Shown: positions 50,553-60,820, counted from the stretch's first letter. The stretch: DNA of 64,000 nt from Vibrio palustris (GCF_024346995.1 NZ_AP024887.1:2356001-2420000), one strand, 5' to 3'. Program-made: numbers and translations. Notes: a model not told the origin generated them from the sequence alone.

Positions 50553-50699
50553 TTACTCCTTCATACCAGAATATGTATTGAGTGTAGACCTGTCTTGCCC
50601 TACGTCAATGTTATCAATGAGTACACCTCCTGCAATTAAGCCTTGAACAAATCGTCTTCGTGGTGTGCTAACCTGTTGTGATGACTTTTTAACCCCCAT
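50553..50699 (-). CDS. Duplicated copA leader mini-ORF, proximal
   Basis: Forty-eight codons created by the tandem repeat: the first 27 codons of copA including the whole twin-arginine core, then 21 codons read from the promoter segment of the next unit, ending EG-type MKE and TAA. The TAA lies inside the ribosome site of copA and only 4 nt before the copA ATG, so ribosomes finishing it could restart on copA. It has the same AAGGAG as copA. Whether a peptide is made is unknown. Confidence 0.4.
   Translation of the reverse strand: MGVKKSSQQVSTPRRRFVQGLIAGGVLIDNIDVGQDRSTLNTYSGMKE
50581..50608 (-). promoter_or_regulatory. copA promoter, proximal copy
   Basis: On the minus strand TTGACG (-35, 50603-50608), 16-bp spacer, TACACT (-10, 50581-50586). 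Predicted start about 25 nt before the copA ATG. The same promoter recurs at 50732-50759 and 50883-50910. The spacer has a GACAGGTC motif that could be a regulator site. Confidence 0.5.
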
Positions 50700-50703
50700 T
50701 TCC

Positions 50704-50850
50704 TTACTCCTTCATACCAGAATATGTATTGAGTGTAGACCTGTCTTGCCCTGCGTCAATGTTATCAATGAGTACACCTCCTGCAATTAAGCCTTGAACA
50801 AATCGTCTTCGTGGTGTGCTAACCTGTTGTGATGACTTTTTAACCCCCAT
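50704..50850 (-). CDS. Duplicated copA leader mini-ORF, distal
   Basis: Second copy of the 48-codon leader ORF, with the same ribosome site and stop arrangement 4 nt before the next ATG (50699). One codon differs from the proximal leader at most. Arises purely from the third repeat unit. Confidence 0.4.
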   Translation of the reverse strand: MGVKKSSQQVSTPRRRFVQGLIAGGVLIDNIDAGQDRSTLNTYSGMKE

Positions 50851-50997
50851 TTCCTTACTCCTTCATACCAGAATATGTATTGAGTGTAGACCTGTCTTGC
50901 CCTGCGTCAATGTTATCAATGTGAAGATTACCTATGTAATGGTACGATTATCTTGGAAAGCAATTAAGCCTTATAATCAAATGATTAACTGAGGTTT

Positions 50998-51300
50998 ATG
51001 ATGCAACGAAAAGAAAGAATTATTATCTCCGATCAGCAAAAACTAGAATACGCAAAAATGATGGTTGAAGATGGCTACTCTAATCAACAGATTCAAGAAA
51101 TATCTGGGGCATGCTCTTCGGCTGTTGTCCGCTGGAAGCGGCAATACAAAGCTGAAAAGCAAGGTATTACACCGCAAAATCAAAAAGCCTTAACTCCTGA
51201 GCAACAACGAATACAAGAGCTTGAAAAACAGCTAGCTAGAGCAAATCGAAACATCGACATATTAAAAAAAGCCAGCGCTTTGTTCATGCGAGACAATTGA
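50998..51300 (+). CDS. IS3-family transposase OrfA
   Basis: A 100-aa protein with an N-terminal HTH (KLEYAKMMVEDGYSNQQIQE, SGACSSAVVRWKRQY) and a C-terminal leucine-zipper-like helix (IQELEKQLARANRNIDILKKA). An A7 run at 51264-51270 in TTA AAA AAA G gives the slippery site for -1 frameshifting into orfB. An alternative start one codon later is possible. Confidence 0.88.
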   Translation: MMQRKERIIISDQQKLEYAKMMVEDGYSNQQIQEISGACSSAVVRWKRQYKAEKQGITPQNQKALTPEQQRIQELEKQLARANRNIDILKKASALFMRDN

Positions 51301-52157
51301 AGCAAGAAGCCGTAAGGCAAATGAAGAAAGCGCACTCTCGTTACACTGTCTCCGAAATATGTCACGCTCTTGAAGTGCCATTGAGTAGTTTTTACTACCA
51401 AAGAAGCGATAAACAGAGTGACGCGCGATTACGTCATCAAATCCGTGTGATTGCAAGTGAGTCGAATCACACCTATGGCAAGCGGCGCATTAGAGAAGAA
51501 CTTAAAGAGCAAGGCACTTATGTAAGTTTGTATAGAGTTGCTAAATTAATGAATAAACTCAATATTTATGTCCGTTACCCAAAAAGGAAGCATTACTATC
51601 CTGATTTTGGTGATGAAAAGCGATATGCACCGAACTTACTTAACCGGCACTTTAATCCTGAGACATACAATACTCATTGGGTGACAGATGTGACGTATAT
51701 TCGTTCTCATCAAGGTTGGAGTTATCTCGCATGTGTTATGGATTTAGCCACGAAAGAAGTTGTGGGATATGCGTTATCACGCTCGCCTGATACAAAGTTA
51801 ACGCTTGCTGCACTCAATCAAGCAATCATAAATAAGAAACCGATGACAGGTGAGTTGATGGTGCATTCAGATCAGGGTTGCCATTTTAGTTCTCATGCTT
51901 TTAGAAATCGTTTAAGTGCTTTAAATATAAAACAAAGTATGAGCAGAAGAGGGAATTGTTGGGATAACTCTGTAATGGAGCGATTTTTTAGGACACTTAA
52001 GTCGGAGCACTTGAACGTACTGAATTTTATCAATCATCAGTCGGTCATATCAGCAGTACAAAGTTATCTTAATTTTTACAATTACAAGCGAAAGCACAGC
52101 GGACTCAACTATATGACTCCACACGAACATTATGCAAAGATGAAAAAAGCGGCTTAA
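51297..52157 (+). CDS. IS3-family transposase OrfB (DDE integrase)
   Basis: A 286-aa integrase subunit; in vivo likely joined to OrfA by -1 frameshift, since the frame is open back to the A7 run. HTH_21 region near residues 40-90 (SNHTYGKRRIREEL), then the DDE core: TDVTYIR, HSDQGCHF and the catalytic Glu in GNCWDNSVMERFF. C-terminus YKRKHSGLNYMTPHEHY. Intact and probably active. Confidence 0.92.
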   Translation: MKQEAVRQMKKAHSRYTVSEICHALEVPLSSFYYQRSDKQSDARLRHQIRVIASESNHTYGKRRIREELKEQGTYVSLYRVAKLMNKLNIYVRYPKRKHYYPDFGDEKRYAPNLLNRHFNPETYNTHWVTDVTYIRSHQGWSYLACVMDLATKEVVGYALSRSPDTKLTLAALNQAIINKKPMTGELMVHSDQGCHFSSHAFRNRLSALNIKQSMSRRGNCWDNSVMERFFRTLKSEHLNVLNFINHQSVISAVQSYLNFYNYKRKHSGLNYMTPHEHYAKMKKAA

Positions 52158-52310
52158 GAACTCTCCAGTATTAGTGGACCATTACATGAGGGGTATACAT
52201 ATTAAATATGAATAAAATCAAACTGAATATTTCAGTGATACCCCTCATTAATACCTTGTTCTTTTTGGAAGTTGTAAAATATTATCGGATGGAATAGGAA
52301 GTAAAATCAA

Positions 52311-52342
52311 TAAAAAAGCCCGCAAAACATAGCTTTGCGGGC
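52311..52342 (-). terminator. groESL terminator
   Basis: GCCCGCAAA / TTTGCGGGC stem, 7-nt loop, six Ts on the minus strand, 34 bp past groEL. Confidence 0.9.
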
Positions 52343-52375
52343 TTCTTAGGATGCTATAGTATATGAGCTAGATGA

Positions 52376-54037
<1,662 letters not shown>

Positions 54038-54073
54038 TTAAATTCGTTTTTGTTGGTTCGTTTTTCAGAGCAA

Positions 54074-54364
54074 TTACTCAACGATTGCCAGAATATCGTT
54101 TTCTGACAGAATCAAGACATCCTTGCCTTCAATTTTTTCTGACTTAGTGCCATAGCCTTCGCTGAAAATAACCGTATCACCGACTTTTACATCAAGAGGT
54201 AATACTGTGCCATTTTCTAGAATACGACCTTTACCGACGGCAACAACTTCACCGCGCGTCGATTTTTCAGCCGCAGAGCCTGTTAGGACAATGCCGCCAG
54301 CAGATTTTGATTCAACTTCTTTGCGTTCAACGATAACTCGGTCATGTAATGGACGAATGTTCAT
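54074..54364 (-). CDS. groES: Co-chaperonin GroES
   Basis: A 96-aa lid subunit of the GroEL chamber. [16 protein letters not shown] and the mobile loop [18 protein letters not shown] are diagnostic. First gene of groESL, preceded by a sigma-32-type promoter. Confidence 0.98.
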   Translation of the reverse strand: MNIRPLHDRVIVERKEVESKSAGGIVLTGSAAEKSTRGEVVAVGKGRILENGTVLPLDVKVGDTVIFSEGYGTKSEKIEGKDVLILSENDILAIVE

Positions 54365-54436
54365 CTGTCGTCTCTCCTGATTAAGATTTTCCGTCTTGTA
54401 GTTAATAAAACGCTGATCGCTCAGCTTGTGTTTGAT

Positions 54437-54469
54437 ATGTGGGGGATAAATTGATTTAACCCAAGGGGG
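54437..54469 (-). promoter_or_regulatory. Heat-shock (sigma-32) promoter of groESL
   Basis: Minus strand CCCCCTTGGG, 14-bp spacer from CTTGGG, then CCCCCACAT, close to the CTTGAA-N13-15-CCCCATNT consensus; about 75 bp upstream of groES. Confidence 0.75.
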
Positions 54470-54666
54470 AACCAGAAAAAAAATGTGATTTGATTAACAT
54501 TTTCATTCGATAACTGTTCACTATGACCTCTGTCTTACTGATCCCTCTTGAAAGCAACCCCAGACTTCCCTTTAACAACCTAAATCGATACTTCATAATG
54601 AGCATAAGAATTCTGGATTTTTTGTTCATGAGGTGTGTCAATACTCACCCTCACTAGAGGAGCAAC

Positions 54667-55287
54667 ATGAAAACCGTTGACAAAATTTTGCATACGATTA
54701 AGCGAGAAGGTGTGGTCACTGCAAAACAACTTGCCGACGATCTCAGCATCACGACAATGGGTGCTCGGCAGCACTTGCAGAGTTTAGAAGAAGAGGGTGT
54801 GTTGGCTTTTCATGATGTGAAAGCCAAAGTTGGCCGCCCGACTCGTCATTGGTCGCTCACTCAAATTGGCCATGATAAATTTACCGATAGGCACGGTGAA
54901 TTAACCATTCAAGTCATTGATGCAGTTGAGCAGTTATTTGGGGCTGAGGGGCTTGCCAAAGTCACCGCTGAGCGCGAAGCCAAAACACTCGAAGCGTATC
55001 AAGCTGCGATGCAAGCATGTGATTCAATCGAAAGTAAGTTAGTGACGCTGGTTGAATTACGGGAAAGCGAAGGATATATGGCTGAGTTTGAAGCAACTCC
55101 CGAAGGCTATATGTTATATGAAAATCACTGCCCTATCTGCAAAGCCGCTAGAAAATGCCGGAATTTGTGTGATTCTGAACTAACCATTTTCCAAACCTTA
55201 CTCGGCGAAGATTATGATGTGACACGTACTGAACACATCATTGATGGGCAAAGACGATGTGCGTACAAAATAATTGCACGCCGCTAA
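54667..55287 (+). CDS. SufR-like winged-helix regulator with a C-terminal cysteine cluster
   Basis: A 206-aa regulator. Residues 1-70 form a DeoR/ArsR-type winged helix (KQLADDLSITTMGARQHLQSLEEEG, then GRPTRHWSLT). The C-terminus has Cys155, Cys158, Cys164, Cys168 and Cys198 (HCPICK, RKCRNLC, QRRCAY), a pattern like the Fe-S-binding half of SufR-type repressors. It is divergent from groESL with 302 bp between start codons. I infer an iron-sulfur or metal sensor; target genes unknown, but self-regulation is likely. Confidence 0.75.
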   Translation: MKTVDKILHTIKREGVVTAKQLADDLSITTMGARQHLQSLEEEGVLAFHDVKAKVGRPTRHWSLTQIGHDKFTDRHGELTIQVIDAVEQLFGAEGLAKVTAEREAKTLEAYQAAMQACDSIESKLVTLVELRESEGYMAEFEATPEGYMLYENHCPICKAARKCRNLCDSELTIFQTLLGEDYDVTRTEHIIDGQRRCAYKIIARR

Positions 55288-55401
55288 CTATTTTTTCATT
55301 TTTGCGACAATTCAGTTATTCCTCTGCTAATTTGCCGTTTCTCCCTAAACTTAATAGGAAGTGAGGGGCGTTCATCGATAAGTTTGCAAGAGGAAAGTGC
55401 C

Positions 55402-55737
55402 ATGAGCAATGAAAGGCCACAACAAGAACTTCCGCCATTTGAAGAGCTGGTAGCCATGGCGGAACAAGATCCAAACGGGTTTAACCATTTTAAACGCTCA
55501 ATGTGTGATGCTCTCATTGATGCGACTTCCCAACACATGCAGCACCGCTTGCGCGCCCAACAAAGCCATATCGATTTAGTGGTCGGACGGTGTAAAACCC
55601 CCACCCAGGCCAATGTGACACTGATGAATGAGCTTTCGACGCAAATGGCGAAATTTCGCCATGCTCTGGATGGAGAAGAAGACACTCAGCCACCAGTCTG
55701 CGCCGATATTATACCTTTTCGAAAAATACGCATATAA
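55402..55737 (+). CDS. DUF3135 protein
   Basis: A 111-aa soluble, acidic-amphipathic protein matching the DUF3135 pattern (PFEELVAMAEQDPNGFNHFKR... ). No membrane segment, no metal motif. Start at 55402 after AGAGGAAAG; six upstream codons from a TTG are unsupported. Function unknown. Confidence 0.7.
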   Translation: MSNERPQQELPPFEELVAMAEQDPNGFNHFKRSMCDALIDATSQHMQHRLRAQQSHIDLVVGRCKTPTQANVTLMNELSTQMAKFRHALDGEEDTQPPVCADIIPFRKIRI

Positions 55738-55738
55738 C

Positions 55739-55772
55739 GTGACCGCACAGGATGTATGACGGTCACTTTATG
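55739..55772 (+). terminator. Terminator-like hairpin after the DUF3135 gene
   Basis: GTGACCG / CGGTCAC stem with a 14-nt loop followed by TTTATGG, directly at the gene end. Weak U-run. Confidence 0.4.
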
Positions 55773-55814
55773 GGGCGGCAAGAAGGTGATGACAGGCAGA
55801 TATAATGTAAATGA

Positions 55815-56285
55815 TTAGACTGAACTGTCCTCTTGCTCGGTTGAAGAGTCATGTACGTAAGGCTCTCCATATTGGTTACGAAGCGGATTGCCTTTGCGTA
55901 ATCCACACTCGATAAAGATCGCTAATCCACATAATAAGCTAAAAAAAGAAAACAACTGAACCACGGTTGATGGCCCGGCAACAATCCCGCCTTCACCGAC
56001 CATTTGCCCTGGCATCATCAAACGACTAATGATTAAAGGTATGCTCAGCAATAACCACTTATTACTTTTATTACGATCGTGCCAGCGCTTTGCAGTAACC
56101 GCTAAATCAGGGACCAACAACACTAGCAACACCACCGGTAATACATACGCGGATAAGGTAGGTATAAACGGGGAAACAAACGTTAAACTACAGATAATTA
56201 CGCCATAATAAACGGCATTCCACGACCAAAAGAGCTGCCTTGGTATGCGACCTTCAAACGATGAAATTAACCATTTTACTGTCAT
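55815..56285 (-). CDS. DUF805 membrane protein
   Basis: About 156 aa with four membrane helices and the DUF805 pattern: N-terminal FEGRIPRQLFWSW, the TAKRWHDRNKSNKW motif in the middle and a C-terminal GNPLRNQYGEPY. Start at 56285 (MTVKWLISSFEGR) with GAGGG upstream; the frame is open 28 codons further into the neighbouring gene. Function unknown. Confidence 0.8.
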   Translation of the reverse strand: MTVKWLISSFEGRIPRQLFWSWNAVYYGVIICSLTFVSPFIPTLSAYVLPVVLLVLLVPDLAVTAKRWHDRNKSNKWLLLSIPLIISRLMMPGQMVGEGGIVAGPSTVVQLFSFFSLLCGLAIFIECGLRKGNPLRNQYGEPYVHDSSTEQEDSSV

Positions 56286-56295
56286 AACTCGCCCT

Positions 56296-56649
56296 CTAGG
56301 TTGATTGGATGACTTTAATAAATGTTTCTCTATCCATATCACGCATATTAAGACTAAGGCTGCGTACATTGCTGGCTTCTTGTTGCAACACGGCCATTAA
56401 CTGCTCCCCTAAGGTGCGCTTTTGTTCTTGCGTTCTCCCGAATAACATTTCGACCGTGAGGTGAATGAAGTCTTGCGAGTCTTGCTCCTCGCCAATCAAC
56501 CAATCATGGCAGCCAATCGCCCGAGATTTCACATCGCTTTTAGCAAATAAGCCACAATCCAGAGCTAACTGGTGTAAGTCTTCTAACAGCTTTTGCACAT
56601 TGACTCGCTCATCCACTGAATCCGAGTATTCCATAATTAAATTCGGCAT
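56296..56649 (-). CDS. 5-carboxymethyl-2-hydroxymuconate isomerase-like tautomerase
   Basis: A 117-aa protein of the CHMI family in the tautomerase superfamily. Starts MPNLIMEYSDS: after removal of Met, Pro1 is the catalytic base. No other hydroxyphenylacetate degradation genes are nearby, so the true substrate is unknown. Ten bp before the DUF805 gene, probably cotranscribed. Confidence 0.8.
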   Translation of the reverse strand: MPNLIMEYSDSVDERVNVQKLLEDLHQLALDCGLFAKSDVKSRAIGCHDWLIGEEQDSQDFIHLTVEMLFGRTQEQKRTLGEQLMAVLQQEASNVRSLSLNMRDMDRETFIKVIQST

Positions 56650-56868
56650 GCTTCACATCCATATTTTTTACCGTGGTATGATCAACTATAGTCAATCGCG
56701 CCCTAAAAAGCCGAGAGATTGATTACGCTTATCTATTCTTTTTTCTATCAGACACCGGCGCTTACCAATAAACCGAGAAAGACATGACTCTCATCATGAT
56801 CTGACGAATTTTATCTGGTATATTCAGAGCCAGTATTTTTTTAATTAATGAAAAGCGGAGATATTCCT

Positions 56869-57642
56869 ATGCGTCGTCCTGTAGTGATGGGTAACTGGAA
56901 ACTAAACGGTAGCAAAGCAATGGTTACTGAACTTCTTAATGGACTAAACACTGCGACTGCAGATATCGATGGTGTTGATGTCGTTGTCGCTCCACCTGCT
57001 CTTTACATTGACCAAGCAGAACGCCTGATCAAAGAAAACGCGAGCAAGCTTATTCTAGGTGCACAAAACACTGACGTGAATAACAGCGGTGCTTTCACTG
57101 GTGATATGTCACCTGAAATGCTGAAAGATTTCGGTGCGACTCATATCATTATCGGTCACTCAGAGCGTCGTGAATACCACGAAGAATCTGACGAGTTCGT
57201 CGCGAAGAAATTTGCTTTTCTAAAAGAAAACGGTCTAATTCCGGTACTGTGTATTGGTGAATCTGATGCTCAAAACGAAGCGGGCGAAACAGAATCTGTT
57301 GTTTCTCGTCAAATCGATGCCGTAATTAATCACTGTGGTATTGAAGCATTCAACGGTGCCATCATTGCATACGAACCAATCTGGGCAATCGGTACTGGTA
57401 AAGCGGCAACAGCCGACGATGCACAACGTATCCACGCATTCATCCGTAGCCACGTTGCTAAACATGATGCCGCTGTTGCTGAACAGCTTATCATCCAATA
57501 CGGTGGTTCTGTTAAGCCTGAAAACGCGCAATCTTACTTCCAAAACCCTGATATTGATGGTGCTTTGGTTGGCGGTGCGTCACTAAAAGCAGACAGCTTC
57601 GCAGCTATCGCAGCGGCAGCAGCAGAAGCGAAAAAAGCGTAA
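56869..57642 (+). CDS. tpiA: Triosephosphate isomerase
   Basis: A 257-aa TIM-barrel glycolytic enzyme. GNWKLNG with catalytic Lys near residue 11, GHSERR with the His, [14 protein letters not shown] with the catalytic Glu, and GGASL. Start at 56869 after GCGGAG; seven upstream codons in frame are not part of the family. Followed by its own terminator. Confidence 0.97.
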   Translation: MRRPVVMGNWKLNGSKAMVTELLNGLNTATADIDGVDVVVAPPALYIDQAERLIKENASKLILGAQNTDVNNSGAFTGDMSPEMLKDFGATHIIIGHSERREYHEESDEFVAKKFAFLKENGLIPVLCIGESDAQNEAGETESVVSRQIDAVINHCGIEAFNGAIIAYEPIWAIGTGKAATADDAQRIHAFIRSHVAKHDAAVAEQLIIQYGGSVKPENAQSYFQNPDIDGALVGGASLKADSFAAIAAAAAEAKKA

Positions 57643-57673
57643 TTCGTCTCTCAATACACACACGTTGTATTCT

Positions 57674-57706
57674 AAAAAGCGAGCTTATTGGCTCGCTTTT
57701 TTTATT
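57674..57706 (+). terminator. tpiA terminator
   Basis: AAGCGAGC-TTATTG-GCTCGCTT stem followed by TTTTTTATT, 32 bp past the stop. Confidence 0.9.
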
Positions 57707-57788
57707 GTAAAAACCAAAAGACTTACCTAGAGCCTAGCGGGATAATCAAGTATCCTGTGCTCCTTTGTTCCTTCAGATTGCCTCTTCT

Positions 57789-59147
57789 ATGTTAGATAAA
57801 CACGGACTCCTTTCTGCTCCTATCGGCGTCGTACTGCGCAAGATGGCCATTCCAACCACACTTGGCATGCTAGCAGTATTGATGTTCAATCTGGTGGACA
57901 CTTTTTTCATTTCTTTATTAGGGACTGCGCCACTCGCAGCAGTGAGCTTTACCTTTCCGATTACCTTTGCACTGAACTGCATTGGTATGGGCTTAGGGGT
58001 TGGCGTGTCAACGCATGTGGGTCGTTTACTCGGTAAAGGCCAGCATCGCCAAGCAGCATTATTTACCACCCACGGCATCTTATTGGCAGCGGGACTGATT
58101 ACCCTAGCCTCTACGTTCGGATGGTTGACCATTGATCGGCTCTTTTCCTTGATAGGCGCAAATAGCACGCTGCTACCTCTCATCAATCAGTATATGTCGA
58201 TATGGTATGTGGCGATTCCGCTACTCGTTATCCCGATGGTCGGAAGTAGCGCGATTCGCTCCAGTGGTGATACCAAAACTCCAGCGGTCATCATGGTTGG
58301 CTCTGGGGTGATTAATGGTGCGCTCGATCCTTTATTGATTTTCGGCTATGGTCCTTTTCCGCAACTTGGTATTCAAGGCGCAGCCATTGCAAGTGGTTTT
58401 TCTTGGGTTTTCGCCTGCTCTGGAATTGTATTTGTATTAATTCGTCGTAAACAACTGCTCTGCCGACCATGTTGCGCCCAAATAATAAGGCACTGGCGCT
58501 GCATTTTAAAAATTGGCACCCCGGCTGGATTTTCAACCGCCATGACACCTTTATTTGGTGCGATTCTCATGAGCTTACTCTCACAGCATGGCAATGCTGC
58601 TGTCGCCGCTTATGGCGCCGCTCAGCGGATTGAATCACTCCTTATTTTAGTCACCATGTCGCTAACCTCAGCGTTAACACCGTTTATGTCGCAAAACTTA
58701 GGCGCCCACAACCCCCAGCGCAGTTTTTCTGGACTCTTTCTCAGTATGCGCTTTAGTGTGGTGTTTCAGTGTGGGCTCTTTGCTATCATGCTGCCACTCA
58801 ATTCCGCTCTAGCGACACTCTTTTCTCATGATCATCAGGTGCAGCATTATTTAAGTCAGTACCTGTTACTGGTTCCGATCAGCTATGGCTTTCAAGGGGT
58901 GGTGATGATGTTAATATCCGCACTCAACGCGCTTCATCAACCGAAAAGCTCACTGGCATGGAGCGTACTTCGCTTATTCGCGTTAGCCTTACCGTGTGCA
59001 TGGTTGGGATCGTATCTATATGGTGCCGAAGGATTATTTGCAGGTATTGCGATGGGGAATATCTTAGGTGGAATCTTGGGGTATTGCTATACGTTGCAGC
59101 TTAAACGTCACCACATAAGCAGCTCGGTTTCCGACTCCTCTGAATAG
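57789..59147 (+). CDS. MATE-family efflux transporter
   Basis: A 452-aa membrane protein with 12 predicted helices in two halves. MATE features: MAIPTTLGMLAVLMFNLVDTFFI in the first helix, GMGLGVGVSTHVGRLLG, SSAIRSSGDTKTP and the second-half GTPAGFSTAMTPLFG. Substrate unknown; cation-coupled export of drugs or metabolites. Start at 57789 (MLDKHG); eight upstream codons are open but unsupported. Confidence 0.85.
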   Translation: MLDKHGLLSAPIGVVLRKMAIPTTLGMLAVLMFNLVDTFFISLLGTAPLAAVSFTFPITFALNCIGMGLGVGVSTHVGRLLGKGQHRQAALFTTHGILLAAGLITLASTFGWLTIDRLFSLIGANSTLLPLINQYMSIWYVAIPLLVIPMVGSSAIRSSGDTKTPAVIMVGSGVINGALDPLLIFGYGPFPQLGIQGAAIASGFSWVFACSGIVFVLIRRKQLLCRPCCAQIIRHWRCILKIGTPAGFSTAMTPLFGAILMSLLSQHGNAAVAAYGAAQRIESLLILVTMSLTSALTPFMSQNLGAHNPQRSFSGLFLSMRFSVVFQCGLFAIMLPLNSALATLFSHDHQVQHYLSQYLLLVPISYGFQGVVMMLISALNALHQPKSSLAWSVLRLFALALPCAWLGSYLYGAEGLFAGIAMGNILGGILGYCYTLQLKRHHISSSVSDSSE

Positions 59148-59157
59148 ATTATAAACA

Positions 59158-59183
59158 TAAAAAAAGCCGCATTTAATGCGACT
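59158..59183 (-). terminator. rraA terminator
   Basis: GTCGCAT-TAA-ATGCGGC hairpin (one G-U pair) with seven Ts on the minus strand, 29 bp past rraA. Confidence 0.75.
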
Positions 59184-59210
59184 TTCCTTTTGGGATGATG
59201 AGTCACGCAG

Positions 59211-59750
59211 TTAAGCCGTTTCTAACTCATCCAATACGCTATCGTCGTCTTCAGGCTCGTCGACAGTCTCAAGATCTAGTGGTTCTTGAGACAAGATGAT
59301 ACCGGTATTATCTGCGTATAAGTAATCTTCCGGCAGGAAAGTGACTCCGCCAAAGTTCACAGCCACATCGACTTCACCGGTTGCAATGCCCGCCGCGCCA
59401 ACAGGAATTGAAGCCATAGCTTGAATGCCAACGCCAATGTCTTCTAGCTCATCGACTTCACGCACGCTACCGTACACAACAATGCCTTCCCACTCGTTTT
59501 CTTCGGCTAGTGCAGCTAACTCAGCATCAATCAATGCTCGGCGCAAAGAGCCACCGCCATCAATCAATAACACACGTCCGACACCATCTTGTTCTAATGT
59601 GGCACGAATTAGCCCGTTATCTTCAAAACATTTAACTGTAGTGATTTGTCCGGCAAAGGATGCACTGCCGCCAAAATTACTGAAAAGCGGTTCCACGACA
59701 TCTACTTGATCGAGATAAACATCACATAGTGCAGAGGTGTTGTATTCCAT
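59211..59750 (-). CDS. rraA: Regulator of RNase E activity RraA
   Basis: A 179-aa trimeric protein that binds RNase E and dampens mRNA decay. [23 protein letters not shown], the [22 protein letters not shown] stretch and SIPVGAAGI match the family. Compared with E. coli it has an acidic C-terminal tail ([15 protein letters not shown]). Downstream of menA as in E. coli. Confidence 0.93.
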   Translation of the reverse strand: MEYNTSALCDVYLDQVDVVEPLFSNFGGSASFAGQITTVKCFEDNGLIRATLEQDGVGRVLLIDGGGSLRRALIDAELAALAEENEWEGIVVYGSVREVDELEDIGVGIQAMASIPVGAAGIATGEVDVAVNFGGVTFLPEDYLYADNTGIILSQEPLDLETVDEPEDDDSVLDELETA

Positions 59751-59823
59751 AGCTGAGTTCTCTTAGTGAAAGCCTAGTACGAGTATATCGAGTCATTAGG
59801 TCATTGCAATGACTCGATGCAAA

Positions 59824-60741
59824 TTAACTTGTCAGAGTTTGTACAATAACGACTGTTACAAACAATAGGTTAGTAATTACCGAGCATTTCACTATCACAG
59901 GCAACATTGGCGCAATGTCGGCAGGTTGGCGTGTAAACCATAGCTCGCGGCTGTGTTTAATTACCGAAATTAAGCTTAATAAAAATGGGACACTAATCCA
60001 CACTGGTTTACCTTGCATAAGCAAGTAGCCACTAAACGCTACGACCGCTCCGGCGAGCAAAAGATAATGATAGCGTTTCGCCATCTCTTGACCTAGGCGA
60101 ACGGCCATTGTGCGTTTACCGCACTGTTCATCGTTTTCAATGTCACGCATGTTGTTTACGTTTAATACCGCAACCGCCAAAAAACCACAACCGAGTGAAG
60201 GTAACACCAAAGACATATCAATAGTGCCGGTGTGTAAAAAATACGTCCCCGACACTCCCAAAAAACCAAAGAAGGTGAAGACTGATAAATCCCCTAACCC
60301 TACGTAACCATATGGTTTATTACCGACGGTGTAAGCGATGGCGGCCGCCATCGCCAACAATCCTAAACCAATAAATATCAAAATATTTTGTAAGCTGTCG
60401 AGTGCAAATAACAGTAAACCGAGCCCCATTATCACGGTCAGCGCTATATTCAAATAAATAGCCTGCTTCATATCTTGGAGGCTCACCGCACCTGATTGCA
60501 GTGCTCGCATCGGACCTAACCGTTTTTCATTATCCGTCCCTTGCACTGCGTCGCCATAATCATTGGCAAGATTAGATAGGATTTGTAGCAAGGTCGCCGT
60601 CAGCAACGCCAGTAACGCAATAGGTAATGAAAAATGCCCAGCCGAAAAGGCTAACGCACTACCGGTTAAGATAGATACAAACGCTAAAGGTAAAGTTTTG
60701 GGGCGTGCTGCATCAAACCAAATACGCAGAGAATTATTCAT
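59824..60741 (-). CDS. menA: 1,4-dihydroxy-2-naphthoate polyprenyltransferase
   Basis: A 305-aa membrane prenyltransferase of the UbiA family making demethylmenaquinone. The two aspartate-rich loops are NLANDYGDAVQGTDN and NVNNMRDIENDEQ. About eight helices. Menaquinone feeds the FrdABCD complex encoded in this window. Start at 60741 (MNNSLRIW); a longer frame of 14 codons runs into the upstream region without support. Confidence 0.93.
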   Translation of the reverse strand: MNNSLRIWFDAARPKTLPLAFVSILTGSALAFSAGHFSLPIALLALLTATLLQILSNLANDYGDAVQGTDNEKRLGPMRALQSGAVSLQDMKQAIYLNIALTVIMGLGLLLFALDSLQNILIFIGLGLLAMAAAIAYTVGNKPYGYVGLGDLSVFTFFGFLGVSGTYFLHTGTIDMSLVLPSLGCGFLAVAVLNVNNMRDIENDEQCGKRTMAVRLGQEMAKRYHYLLLAGAVVAFSGYLLMQGKPVWISVPFLLSLISVIKHSRELWFTRQPADIAPMLPVIVKCSVITNLLFVTVVIVQTLTS

Positions 60742-60792
60742 AATGACACTCAGTGGATGACCATAGCGCCAGTATATGCACAACCCTACCCA

Positions 60793-60820
60793 TAAAAAAG
60801 CCTGCCGATATGGCAGGCTT
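60793..60820 (-). terminator. hslVU terminator
   Basis: GCCTGCC-ATATC-GGCAGGC with six Ts on the minus strand, between hslU and menA. Confidence 0.85.

Larger units (their letters stand above)
50469..50921. repeat. Three tandem 151-bp copies of the copA promoter and 5' end
   Basis: Units at 50469-50619, 50620-50770 and 50771-50921, each exactly 151 bp. I see one difference: the copA-proximal unit has TACGTCAA where the other two have TGCGTCAA. Each unit holds the first 27 codons of copA, its AAGGAG site and the promoter. Near identity means the duplication is recent. Beyond the third unit unrelated sequence begins 12 bp before the IS element. Confidence 0.95.
50934..52187 (+). mobile_element. 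Complete IS3-family insertion sequence
   Basis: About 1254 bp with imperfect terminal inverted repeats: left end ATGTAATGGTACGATTATCT, right end (reverse complement) ATGTAATGGTCCACTAATAC. Contains orfA and orfB in overlapping frames. The flanking triplets (CCT left, GAG right) do not match, so there is no obvious target-site duplication, which suggests a rearrangement after insertion. Confidence 0.85.
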
